A DNA stretch of 64,000 bases from Tenggerimyces flavus. Its GTDB lineage: Bacteria > Actinomycetota > Actinomycetes > Propionibacteriales > Actinopolymorphaceae. The first letter of the stretch is position 1; each line of letters begins with the position of its first letter. Below the pieces are notes generated by a model that ran no database searches, had not been told where the DNA came from, and was given only the letters and a program-made list of their open reading frames with translations. The position numbers were made by a program, and so were the translations under genes. Below, one piece after another: positions 16,838-27,435 of this stretch. The stretch lies in NCBI RefSeq assembly GCF_016907715.1, contig NZ_JAFBCM010000001.1:3224001-3288000 (forward strand), given 5' to 3'.

Positions 16838-17470
16838 CTAGGCGCGCGAGCGCCTCCACCACACGAGACCACCGGCCGCCGCGAGCAGCAGGACCGCTCC
16901 GCCCGCCCAGGGCCAGATCGGTGCGCTGATCGCCTCCTTCTCGGTCGCGACCTCGTTCGTCGTCTCCTGGGTCTTGACCACCTTGGCCGGTTGGACCGGA
17001 GGCTTCTCGTTGATGACCTGCACCTGCTTGACACCCTTGACCTTCACGAGCTCGTCGTGGCCCGCCTTCGTGAACGGGTCGGCCCCGCCACACAGGATCG
17101 CGGTGTACTGGCCCTCGGCGGGCTTCAGCCCCAGACCGTGGTCGCTCTTGTTGGCGAAGACGAGGTACTCGGTCTTGTCCTGGATCTCCAACCCACACGA
17201 CGCGCTGTCCCGTGCGGTGAGGATCTCGTTGCGGACGGCCGGCTTGCCCTTGTAGGTCGTGCCGACCTGGAAGGTGATGACCTTGTTCTGTTCGCCCTTC
17301 TCCTTGGTGCTGATCGCGGTGCCGCTGAAGACCACGTCGGCCTTGGCGACACGTTCGGCCAGGTTCGGGTTCGGCACGCAACTGCACGCGCACGCCGTAC
17401 CTGAGACGGTGAGGAGGGCGCCGCCGGCGATGGCCATGGCGGCGATGAATCGGATGAGCTGTTTCACCAT
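16838..17470 (-). CDS. TIMP/NTR-like secreted, membrane-anchored protein
   Basis: A 210-residue protein with an N-terminal signal (IRFIAAMAIAGGALLTVSGTACA) followed by CSCVPNPNLAERVAKADVVFSGTA. That segment is the N-terminal cysteine pattern and first strand of the tissue-inhibitor-of-metalloprotease/NTR fold. Two further cysteines (SCGLE, LCGG) could pair with it. A C-terminal transmembrane helix (about 185-204) and RRSRA tail anchor it outside the cell. Bacterial members are widespread in actinobacteria, but inhibition of a protease has not been shown for them. ATG 17470 is chosen by the signal peptide. Confidence 0.8.
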   Translation of the reverse strand: MVKQLIRFIAAMAIAGGALLTVSGTACACSCVPNPNLAERVAKADVVFSGTAISTKEKGEQNKVITFQVGTTYKGKPAVRNEILTARDSASCGLEIQDKTEYLVFANKSDHGLGLKPAEGQYTAILCGGADPFTKAGHDELVKVKGVKQVQVINEKPPVQPAKVVKTQETTNEVATEKEAISAPIWPWAGGAVLLLAAAGGLVWWRRSRA

Positions 17471-17551
17471 TGGGTTTCTCCCCCTAGTGCGGACTGCGGT
17501 TGCACTTCCGACGTGCGAGTCCGCTGGAAGGTTGGCTGTACCCTCCTCAGG

Positions 17552-17884
17552 GTGAGCGCGCCGAACCCCGACAAGCTGCCCATCCGGATGCTGCACGATC
17601 GTGTGCTGGTCTCGGTCGACGCCGAGTCCGGCGAGCGTCGTTCGTCCGCGGGCATCCTGATTCCCGCGACCGCCCAGATGGGCAAGCGGCTCGCGTGGGC
17701 GCGCGTCGTAGCGGTCGGTCAGCACGTACGGACGATCGTGGTCGGCGACCGGGTGCTGTTCGACCCGGAGGACCGGGCCGAGGTCGAGGTGCGCGCCGAG
17801 GCGTACATCCTGCTGCGCGAACGAGACATCCACGCCGTCGCCTCCGAGCGTCTCGAAGACGACCAGACCGGTCTCTACCTCTAG
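17552..17884 (+). CDS. GroES-like co-chaperonin (Cpn10 family)
   Basis: A 110-residue Cpn10-fold protein: IRMLHDRVLVSVD near the start, SSAGILIPATAQ at the mobile-loop end, then VVAVGQHVRTIVVGDRVLFDPEDRAEV. It is more divergent than the main GroES and is not next to groEL, so it is probably the second GroES-like protein common in actinobacteria, of unclear partner. The GTG at 17552 was chosen by alignment with the fold; the upstream extension to 17513 is not Cpn10-like. Confidence 0.78.
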   Translation: MSAPNPDKLPIRMLHDRVLVSVDAESGERRSSAGILIPATAQMGKRLAWARVVAVGQHVRTIVVGDRVLFDPEDRAEVEVRAEAYILLRERDIHAVASERLEDDQTGLYL

Positions 17885-17893
17885 GTTCTCGCG

Positions 17894-19036
17894 ATGGCGG
17901 CTTGGTCTCGGCTGCTCGACGATGTGACCTCGCGGTCGAAGGACACCACGAAGCGACGGTTCCTGCGGCTGTTCCGAACGTCGATCCCGATCCTGCAGTC
18001 GGCCGTCGCCGCTGCGGTGGCGTGGGTGGTCGCGACGCGGGTCTTCGGGCACGAGCAGCCGTTCTTCGCGCCGATCGCCGCGGTGATCTCGCTGGGGGTC
18101 TCGCTCGGGCAGCGACTGCAGCGGGCGATCGAGCTCGTCGTCGGTGTGGCGGTCGGGGTGTTGGTGGCGGACGCGTTGGTCGCGATCATCGGGCGCGGTC
18201 CTTGGCAGCTCGGACTGGTGGTCGTGCTGGCGATGGCCGTCGCGGTGTTCCTCGGCGGTGGTCCGCTGGTCGTCAACCAGGGCGCGGCTTCGGCGATCCT
18301 CGTGGTGGCGCTCGTTCCCGTCGGTACGCAAGGCGGAATGGCCACGTCGCGGTTCATTGACGCGTTGATCGGTGGCGTGATCGGGCTGCTTGTCAACGCT
18401 GTGCTGATCCCGGTGAACCCGGTCGTGGTGGCGCGGCGGGCGGCGAACCCGATGCTGGACGAGCTCGCGGGGACGCTCGACGACATCGCTCAGGCGTTGA
18501 CCGGTGGCGATCGCGACGCGGCAGCCGCGGCGTTGTCGCGGGCGCGCGAGATCGAGACGAAGCTGACCGAGTTCACCGACGCGTTGGGCGCCGGATCGGA
18601 GATCGCGCGGATCGCGCCGGTGCGCTGGCGGATGCGCGGGCATCTGGCGTTGTACGTCGACGCGGTGGAGCACATCGACCGGGCGGTGCGGAACGTGCGC
18701 GTGCTGGCTCGGCGCGCGGTCGTGATGCTGCGCGTGGGGGAGACCGTTCCGCCCTCGCTGCCGGCGGCGATCAGCCGGCTGGGCGAGGGTGTGCGCACGT
18801 TCCGGAACGAGCTCGCCCGCGGCTTCGAACCGTTGGCTGCTCGCCGCGGTCTGCTGGACGCCGCGACGCTTGCGACGGAGGCGTTACGTACCGAGCCCGG
18901 CTTCTCGGCCCAGGTGGTCGTGGCGCAGCTCCGTTCGGCTGTGCATGACCTGCTGCTCGCGAGCGGCCTGTCCCGCGCCGACGCGGACGAGGTGCTCGGC
19001 GAGATCCAGCCCCGGCGCCCTCGGCGTCCCTCCTAG
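17894..19036 (+). CDS. FUSC/aromatic-acid-exporter-like membrane protein
   Basis: A 380-residue protein with about six transmembrane segments in its first half (SAVAAAVAWVVATRVFG, FFAPIAAVISLGVSLGQR, LVVGVAVGVLVADALVAI and further) and a long cytoplasmic helical C-terminal half. The GQRLQRAIELVVGVAVGVLVA motif is that of the FUSC/ArAE family, which includes fusaric-acid and aromatic-acid efflux proteins. Substrate unknown. It starts 9 bp after the GroES-like gene and its stop overlaps the convergent nuclease gene. Confidence 0.8.
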   Translation: MAAWSRLLDDVTSRSKDTTKRRFLRLFRTSIPILQSAVAAAVAWVVATRVFGHEQPFFAPIAAVISLGVSLGQRLQRAIELVVGVAVGVLVADALVAIIGRGPWQLGLVVVLAMAVAVFLGGGPLVVNQGAASAILVVALVPVGTQGGMATSRFIDALIGGVIGLLVNAVLIPVNPVVVARRAANPMLDELAGTLDDIAQALTGGDRDAAAAALSRAREIETKLTEFTDALGAGSEIARIAPVRWRMRGHLALYVDAVEHIDRAVRNVRVLARRAVVMLRVGETVPPSLPAAISRLGEGVRTFRNELARGFEPLAARRGLLDAATLATEALRTEPGFSAQVVVAQLRSAVHDLLLASGLSRADADEVLGEIQPRRPRRPS

Positions 19037-20682
19037 CGGGCGGTCCTTACCGGCGGGAGGCCCGGGACGCGCGGCTTGGGCATCGGCACCCGTGCCGGCT
19101 GGGTCTTGAGCGCGGCGGCTGGCGCGAGCTCGATCCTGGCCCCGACGCCGTGGCGGCGCATGAGCGCGAGCAGCGTCTGCCGGCTGTGCATGGTGACCGG
19201 CTTGCCGTTCGCGTACTCGAACGTCGCTGGCAGGATCCCCGCGGTCGTCAGGAACAGGCCCTCGTCGGCCTTCTCCCGGCGTACGGCCGAGACCAGATCG
19301 CGCACGACCTGCGGCTGCAGCGGCTGGGTCGTGCGCCTCAGGCGGACGATGAACCGTTCCTCGCCGTCGTCGGTCATCCGCGCAGCCCGGTAGTCGAGCC
19401 CGTCGGACATCGACCGCACCAGCTCGTGCTCGAGGCCCATGCGGGACAGCAGGGTGCTCGCGAGCTGCTCGAGCTCCTTGACCGACATCGCCATCAGGTC
19501 GGGCCCGAACGGCGACGAGTCCGGCTGCAGGCTGGCGCGCGGGTCGGCGTTCTCGAACGCGAGGACCGGCTCGACGCCCTGCAGCTCGTCCGGGCGGTCG
19601 GAGATGTGCGCCGCGAACAGCTTCCGCACGCGGTCGAGCGGCTCGACGTCGGCGAGCTTCAGCTTGGCGAACGTACGCCGCCCCGCGCGCATGCTGAACA
19701 GGCACGGGGCCGCGTCGAACTCGGATCCCTCAGCGGGGGTGGGCGAAACGGCGAACCCGTTGAACACGACGGTGTCGACGAGGTGGTCCGGGTCCGCTGC
19801 CAAGGCGGTGTTGACAGCGCGCAGCGCCATCTGGGCGACGAGCTCGTCGTAGGTCTCGTCCAGCTCCTCGACCGTGCGGAACTTCGAGACCTCGATCGAG
19901 TCGGTCGACTTGTTGTAGCGGAACTCCTTCTCCTTGGGCACGACGTCGACCGACGGCAGCTGCCAGTCGATCAGCAGGAGCTTGGAGTCCGGCACGTACG
20001 CGATCCGCCGACCGCGCGGGAACGGACGCTTGTCGACGACGTCGGCGAAGACGCGGTCGTAGTACTCGCCGACCGCGAACGGGTCGCGCGCAAGCACACG
20101 TTGACGCAGCGAGTCGATCGACCGGTTGTGCGCCGAGATGCGAGCTTTCGCCCCAGCGGTCTTGCCCTCGTGCTCGCGCACCTTCTCCTTGACCCGGGCC
20201 AGCCGCTCAGCCTCGGCGACCTTGTGCCGCTCGAGGGCACGGGCGTACGCCTCCTCGGCCACGGCACGTGCCTGCCGGTGCTTGGCGGCGTGCAGCAGCT
20301 TTCCGGGTAGGCGCGGCGGCTTCGGGGCGAACTCCTCCCACAGCGGTTCGGGGAGCGGGTCCCGGTCGGCGCCGAGCTTGGCCATGGGGACGGCCTGCTT
20401 GAGCTCTTCGAAGTCGATCGGCTTGACGGTGCGGGAAAGAGAGGCCAGCAGGAGCGTGGTCAGCCGTTGCAGCTTCTGGTCGACCTGCTCGGTGCGTACG
20501 ACAGCGGCAGACGTCTGCCGCTGGACGCGCATGTCCGACCGGTGCTGGTCGGCCGCGCGCTTCTGTTTCTCGGCCTCTTTACGAAGACGGGCGTCCTTGC
20601 GTTGGTCCCGGAGCGCCGACGAACTGCGCTCACGGCCAGCTAGCGGTCCCCCGTCTTTCCCATCAGAACGCTGGTTCATCAT
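19033..20682 (-). CDS. Restriction-endonuclease-like protein with Mrr-type domain
   Basis: A 549-residue protein with a highly charged, coiled-coil N-terminus (residues ~15-60 and ~115-185 rich in Arg, Glu and Lys) and a C-terminal Mrr-like core at about 420-540. The core has LSRMGLEHELVRSM, then DYRAARMTDDGEERFIVRLRRT where a PD-(D/E)xK active site would be, then LTTAGILPATFEYANGKPV. Mrr enzymes cleave modified DNA. No methyltransferase is nearby, so it could be a solitary modification-dependent nuclease or a repair factor. Start at either of two adjacent ATGs (20682/20679) after GAGGAG. Confidence 0.7.
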   Translation of the reverse strand: MMNQRSDGKDGGPLAGRERSSSALRDQRKDARLRKEAEKQKRAADQHRSDMRVQRQTSAAVVRTEQVDQKLQRLTTLLLASLSRTVKPIDFEELKQAVPMAKLGADRDPLPEPLWEEFAPKPPRLPGKLLHAAKHRQARAVAEEAYARALERHKVAEAERLARVKEKVREHEGKTAGAKARISAHNRSIDSLRQRVLARDPFAVGEYYDRVFADVVDKRPFPRGRRIAYVPDSKLLLIDWQLPSVDVVPKEKEFRYNKSTDSIEVSKFRTVEELDETYDELVAQMALRAVNTALAADPDHLVDTVVFNGFAVSPTPAEGSEFDAAPCLFSMRAGRRTFAKLKLADVEPLDRVRKLFAAHISDRPDELQGVEPVLAFENADPRASLQPDSSPFGPDLMAMSVKELEQLASTLLSRMGLEHELVRSMSDGLDYRAARMTDDGEERFIVRLRRTTQPLQPQVVRDLVSAVRREKADEGLFLTTAGILPATFEYANGKPVTMHSRQTLLALMRRHGVGARIELAPAAALKTQPARVPMPKPRVPGLPPVRTAR

Positions 20683-21238
20683 GCGCTCCTCGAGACGGTC
20701 GGTCGAGCCGGCGGGTACGCCGGCCTTAGCAGCCCAGGGGTGGCGGGCAGGATGGCGGACGTTGGGCCGGGTGGGCACATGACGACAGCGCTGGCGTCGA
20801 GACCGGCTTGGAGCGGGAACACGCAGCTAACGGAGCCACACGGGACCCTCGACGTTGCCCGTCGACGGGCCGGCCGAAGCCGTGGCGCAGAATCCTCATC
20901 GGCTCGCCCTCCCGAGATTGCTCGGCGTCCGATCACACTGCGTACATCCCTTGTAACACGACGCGTGGGGTCCAGCGCAAGCCCCGTCTCGCGAGCTGGG
21001 CGGTTGCCACCGGGCATCAGCCTGTCCGATTCGTCCGGAAATGACCTAAGTGATCGTATCGAAAACTCGCCCCGGCGGTCGGCCGGTCCGCTCACCCCTC
21101 GACCACGCTCACCGGCCAGGTAGGGCCGATGCGGGTCGCGAAGACTGGAGGATCATGCCAGTCTCCCAGCGCCGGGCGTGGGCAGGTCGCGATTTTCGGC
21201 AAGTCGGCTCCACAGAGTCGCCGGATAGCAACGGAGGG

Positions 21239-21359
21239 CCCGGCTTCATCCGAGCCACGGCGTTTGAATGAAGGGCACCTTCATTCGAACCTATTGAATG
21301 AAGGTGCCCTTCATTCAAAGCGGAGCGGGGGCGGACGGCCCCGGCTTCATCCGAGCCAC
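21239..21359. repeat. 20 bp direct repeats bracketing a hairpin
   Basis: CCCGGCTTCATCCGAGCCAC occurs identically at 21239-21258 and 21340-21359, 101 bp apart, with the 24 bp-stem inverted repeat at 21263-21319 starting four bases after the first copy. The bracketed arrangement resembles a small mobile or duplicated cassette, but no transposase is present. Confidence 0.6.
21263..21319. repeat. Perfect 24 bp inverted repeat with GAACCTATT loop
   Basis: Arms at 21263-21286 and 21296-21319 pair perfectly around the 9-nt loop GAACCTATT. Each arm is itself a near-palindrome (GAATGAAGG-gca-CCTTCATTC), so the DNA can also fold as two smaller hairpins. The loop matches that of the hairpin at 15205-15257 in eight of nine bases. 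Confidence 0.8.
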
Positions 21360-21580
21360 AAGAGACCGGGGGAAGCCAACAAGCGACCCGAGCACGGCAG
21401 CAGACCGGAAGGCAAGCAGGCCTCCCCCGGGACACCTGTTCCGGGGGCAGGGGCGGCGCGTGAAAAACAGGTGGCCACACTCGACCGCCGCCACAGTCCC
21501 CTAGAGCTCCAAAGCCCGGCGAGCGCCCAACGCAACAGTGTAGAGCTGACCAAAGAAGAGCGACCTCGCCCACGCGCCCG

Positions 21581-21656
21581 GTGATCATGTACGTGATCAT
21601 GAAGGCGTACCCGTCGTATACGACCAGTTTCCCTTCACGATCACGTACATGATCAC
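21581..21656. repeat. 76 bp palindromic element, full copy of the TGATCATG family
   Basis: GTGATCATGTACGTGATC at 21581-21598 pairs with its exact complement at 21639-21656. After one mismatch the stem continues through TGAAGG/CCTTCA. The central segment, read on the minus strand, contains AACTGGTCGTATACG. The copy at 60530-60593 carries the same centre and the same TTCATGATCACG ends. It sits 150 bp before an exported hydrolase. Confidence 0.8.
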
Positions 21657-21809
21657 GTCGCAGGAGCACGTCGCCCGGGCAGCGGCCGCCTACGTAGCCG
21701 GTGCCGGTTGCTTGCGTAGTCGGTGCGGATGGCAGATCCCCCTCCCGCTGCCACAGTCGAGCGGACGCCGGGGGACCCGGCGGAACAGAAAGCTCACGAA
21801 GGGGGAGGC

Positions 21810-23591
21810 ATGTCCACACGCTCGACCACGTGGCGGGGGCGCTTGGGGGTGGCGGTGGCCGCACTGGCTGTCGCGATCGCCGGACTACTCGTTCCGCAGC
21901 AGGCCGGGGCCGTGCCGCCGAGCGGTAGCGCGCTGACCGATGATCGGATGACGTCCAACCCGACGGCCTGGCGCTGGTACTACGGCCAGACGCCCGCCTA
22001 CCTTGGTACGACCGCGATCTCCGGCGGCTACCGCATCACCGACCTCGAGGTCGACAGTGCCTCGCCGCTGAAGTTCACCGCGCGGCTCGTGCACAACTCC
22101 GGCTCGTACGCCGCGACCGGTGGCTGGTGGTGGTACTACGGCATGACGCTCGCGCAGGTCAACACCAAGCTCACCGCCAACCAGGCCAGGCTCGTCGACA
22201 TCGAGGGCTACACGACGGCAGCCGGCACGAGGTACGCCGTCGTCATGGTCAAGAACACCGGCGTCGCCTTCCGCAACTGGTACTACCGGGTCGGCACCAA
22301 CGCCACCACGATGTACAACGAGCTGATCAGCAAGGGCTTCCGCCCGCAGCAGGTCGGCGCCTTCAGGATCGGAACGACCAAGTTCTACACGCTGATCGCC
22401 GTCAAGAACGCCGGTGCCGACGCGCGGACCTGGTGGTGGAAGATCAACCGCACCGCGGCCCAGGTCTCCACCGACATCAACACCAACCAGGCGCGGCTGA
22501 TCAACCTCGAGCGAGTTTCGACAACCACGTATGACATTCTGCAGTTCAAGGAGCCCGTCTCGTTCTGGCTCTGGTACACCAACCTCACCTCCACCCAGGT
22601 CGGCCAGGCCGTCAGCCAGACCGGCACGCGGATCATCGACATCGAGCGCTACACCACCGCGGCCGGCGTACGGTTCGCCGTCGTGCTGCTCGACAACCTC
22701 GACGTCGCGGACGGCAAGGCGCGCTCGGCGATGTGGAACAGGTACGGAACGTTCAAGCAGTGGGGCTTCTACCTCAAGCGCGTGAACGGCTCCACCCCCT
22801 CGGCATTGCAGGCGAGCAAGCAGTTCGAGCCGGCCAGCTCGATCAAGGTGCTCGTGCACTTCCACGCCAGCCTCAAGATCCAGCAGGGCGCGGCGAACGT
22901 GAACCAGGTGCTCAACTTCAAGCGGCAGAACCGCCCGGACTGGCAGAACAGCTGTCCGGACAGCTCGACGATCCCCGGTACCCAGACCCTCGGCATCATG
23001 GACAAGCAGATGATGACGGCCTCGAACAACCCGTACACGCACTCGCTCCGGCAGAAGTTCGGTACGGCGAACATCGAGGCGACGGGCAAGGCGATCGGCC
23101 TCACCGCGACGAAGTTCAACCACAACATCGGCTGCGGCGGACCGATCCCGAACCGGACCACGCTCACCGACCTCGGCAAGATCTACGAGCGGGCGCAAAC
23201 GGGCAACCCGCTGAACGCCACCGGCCAGACGCGGTTCTTCGGCAACATGTCGACCTCCAACGGCACCAACTCCTCGCTCTGCGAGGTCGTCAAGCAGGAG
23301 GCAGCGTCGCTCGGCAAGTCCGCCGCCTTCGCATCGAGCTACTGCTCGACGATGCGCCTGTACAGCAAGGGCGGCTCGTACTCGCTCAGCGGCGGCACGA
23401 AGTGGTTCAGCGGCGCGGGCGTCGCCAGGCTGCCGGTGAAGACCGGGACCCGGGCGTTCGTCTACGGCAGCTACCTGCAGGGCATCACGCTCAAGGCGGG
23501 CGAGACCGAGGCGCAGCTGGACGCTCCGCGCGGCGTGGCGATCAAGGAGATCTTCCGGCCCGAGATCCGGTCGGCGATCCAGACGTTCTGA
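21810..23591 (+). CDS. Exported serine hydrolase with BTRD-type tandem repeats
   Basis: A 593-residue protein: Sec signal (about 1-35), then roughly five repeats of about 47 residues marked by a W-x-x-x-W/Y pair and an N-x-A-R-L-x-D-I-E core. That is the bacterial tandem repeat domain 1 pattern. A C-terminal class A beta-lactamase-like domain follows. Its Ser343-x-x-Lys346 (PASSIKV) and Lys-Thr-Gly at 544-546 (LPVKTGT) fit a serine DD-peptidase/beta-lactamase active site. It may act on peptidoglycan or peptides outside the cell. GGGGGAGG before ATG 21810 fixes the start. Confidence 0.78.
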   Translation: MSTRSTTWRGRLGVAVAALAVAIAGLLVPQQAGAVPPSGSALTDDRMTSNPTAWRWYYGQTPAYLGTTAISGGYRITDLEVDSASPLKFTARLVHNSGSYAATGGWWWYYGMTLAQVNTKLTANQARLVDIEGYTTAAGTRYAVVMVKNTGVAFRNWYYRVGTNATTMYNELISKGFRPQQVGAFRIGTTKFYTLIAVKNAGADARTWWWKINRTAAQVSTDINTNQARLINLERVSTTTYDILQFKEPVSFWLWYTNLTSTQVGQAVSQTGTRIIDIERYTTAAGVRFAVVLLDNLDVADGKARSAMWNRYGTFKQWGFYLKRVNGSTPSALQASKQFEPASSIKVLVHFHASLKIQQGAANVNQVLNFKRQNRPDWQNSCPDSSTIPGTQTLGIMDKQMMTASNNPYTHSLRQKFGTANIEATGKAIGLTATKFNHNIGCGGPIPNRTTLTDLGKIYERAQTGNPLNATGQTRFFGNMSTSNGTNSSLCEVVKQEAASLGKSAAFASSYCSTMRLYSKGGSYSLSGGTKWFSGAGVARLPVKTGTRAFVYGSYLQGITLKAGETEAQLDAPRGVAIKEIFRPEIRSAIQTF

Positions 23592-23618
23592 CCGAGAACG
23601 GCAAGAACCGGCAAAGTG

Positions 23619-23646
23619 GCTGGCGGCGCGAATGGGCGCCGCCAGC
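23619..23646. terminator. Rho-independent-like hairpin
   Basis: GCTGGCGGCGC and GCGCCGCCAGC form a perfect 11 bp stem with a 6-nt loop, placed between the exported hydrolase stop and the guaB1 start. There is no T tract. Confidence 0.6.
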
Positions 23647-23658
23647 TACGCTCGTTGA

Positions 23659-26196
<2,538 letters not shown>

Positions 26197-26204
<8 letters not shown>

Positions 26205-27423
26205 CCAGGTGCTGCCAGGTGGTCGCGCCCACCACGCCGTCGGCGGGAAGGCCGCGCGAGGTCTGGAACGACTTCACCGAGGCCACCGTCGTCGCGTCGA
26301 ACGTCCCCGCAGCGCCAGCGGCCAGGCCGTACGCCGTGAGGCGGAGCTGCAGCGCACGCACGGCCTCGCCGGTCGCGCCGGACTGGACCGTCGCAGCCAG
26401 CTTGCCCCAGGTCAGCGGCCCGACGATGCCGTCGGCGGACAGCCCGTTCGCCGATTGGAAGTTGCGCACCGCGGTCGCCGTCAAGGGGCCGAAGTCGCCG
26501 TCGGGGTTGAGCGAAGCCCCACGCGAGATCAGCAGCCGCTGCAGCACCTGCACCCGGTTGCCGTACGAGGTCTCGCGCAAGGTCGGCCAGGCCGGCACGG
26601 TCGGGTTCAGCGCACGGTGCGCCGCGCGTGCCACCAGCTCGATCCGGGCAGCGCCGGCCTCGGTCGAGAAGCTGTTCCCCGTCACCACGGCCATCATGTA
26701 GTCGTGCCCGTTCCCGTCGAACAGCCCGATGCTGTTGACCTGACCACCGGACGGGAACCACCCGTTCTTCACGTGCACGGTCGCCGACGGCGGCGCCCCG
26801 GCCGGCGTTCCCCAGCGCTGCGAGGCGACCACCTGGGCCATCAGCCCGAGCAGGTACGCCTTGCGGTCCGGTGTCAACACAGGGTTGTCATTGGACAGCG
26901 CCTGCAGCAGGTTGACCTGGTCGCTCGACGACGTCCGGTAGCAGCCCCAGCAGGTGCCGGTCTGGGTGTCGGTCATGCCGACCGCGTTCATGAACGCCTG
27001 GATCCGCGCGTTGCCGAGCGAGTTGTACATCGCGGTCGTCGTGTCGTTGTTCGACTCGGTGATCGCCAGCCGCGCCTGGTTCTGCTCGGTCGCCGTGAGC
27101 CCGCGACCCTCTTCCTGCGCACGCCGCAGCAGCGTCCCGACGATCGTCGCCTTGATGATGCTGGCGACGCCGACGAGCAGGTCTGGGTTGTAGTGGCAGA
27201 CCGTGTTCGTCCTGCGGTCCAGAACGGTGATGCCCATGCTGTTCGGGCTGCGGAAGACCGCCTCGTTGAGGTCAGAGCTCAAGCGGGCGGCAAGATTCGC
27301 GTTGTCGGACGTACACGTCGCCGCCGCGATCGTGATCTGCCGCGGTACGGCCGTCGCGTGGGCAGGCGCCGCGCCGACGGCGACGAGGGCGAGAGCGACG
27401 AGAAGCGTTCGGATCCGCGACAC
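26197..27423 (-). CDS. Secreted class A beta-lactamase-like protein with peptidoglycan-binding repeats
   Basis: A 408-residue protein with a signal peptide (LLVALALVAVGAAPAHA), then a serine beta-lactamase/transpeptidase-like domain: Ser88-x-x-Lys91 (VASIIKA), Ser-Asn-Asn at 124-126 and Lys219-Asn-Gly, standing for SxxK, SDN and KTG. Two C-terminal peptidoglycan-binding domains (about 290-345 and 350-408; FGPLTATAVRNFQSANGL and FDATTVASVKSFQTSRGL) follow. Attachment to the wall suggests a peptidoglycan-acting serine hydrolase rather than an antibiotic-resistance enzyme. It lies directly after the GH75 gene in the same orientation. Confidence 0.82.
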
Positions 27424-27435
27424 GGGGTTTCTCCT

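Larger units (their letters stand above)
20683..21809. other. 1.1 kb region without a convincing gene
   Basis: Open frames here look unlike proteins (Pro/Arg/Ser-rich, no codon-position bias, no homology that I recognise). What it does hold is structure: direct repeats at 21239-21258 and 21340-21359, a 24 bp-stem hairpin between them, a CCCCCGG/CCGGGGG hairpin at 21424-21447, and a 76 bp palindromic element at 21581-21656. It may be a repeat-accumulating spacer or may encode an unrecognised RNA. Confidence 0.5.

Noticed and set aside
21239-21359. CRISPR array
   Set aside because: Only two repeat copies, with a hairpin instead of a spacer and no cas genes nearby.
20740-21584. Several 60-150 residue frames in the gap after the Mrr-like gene
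   Set aside because: No homology, no coding-like third-position bias that I can judge, and they run through inverted repeats.
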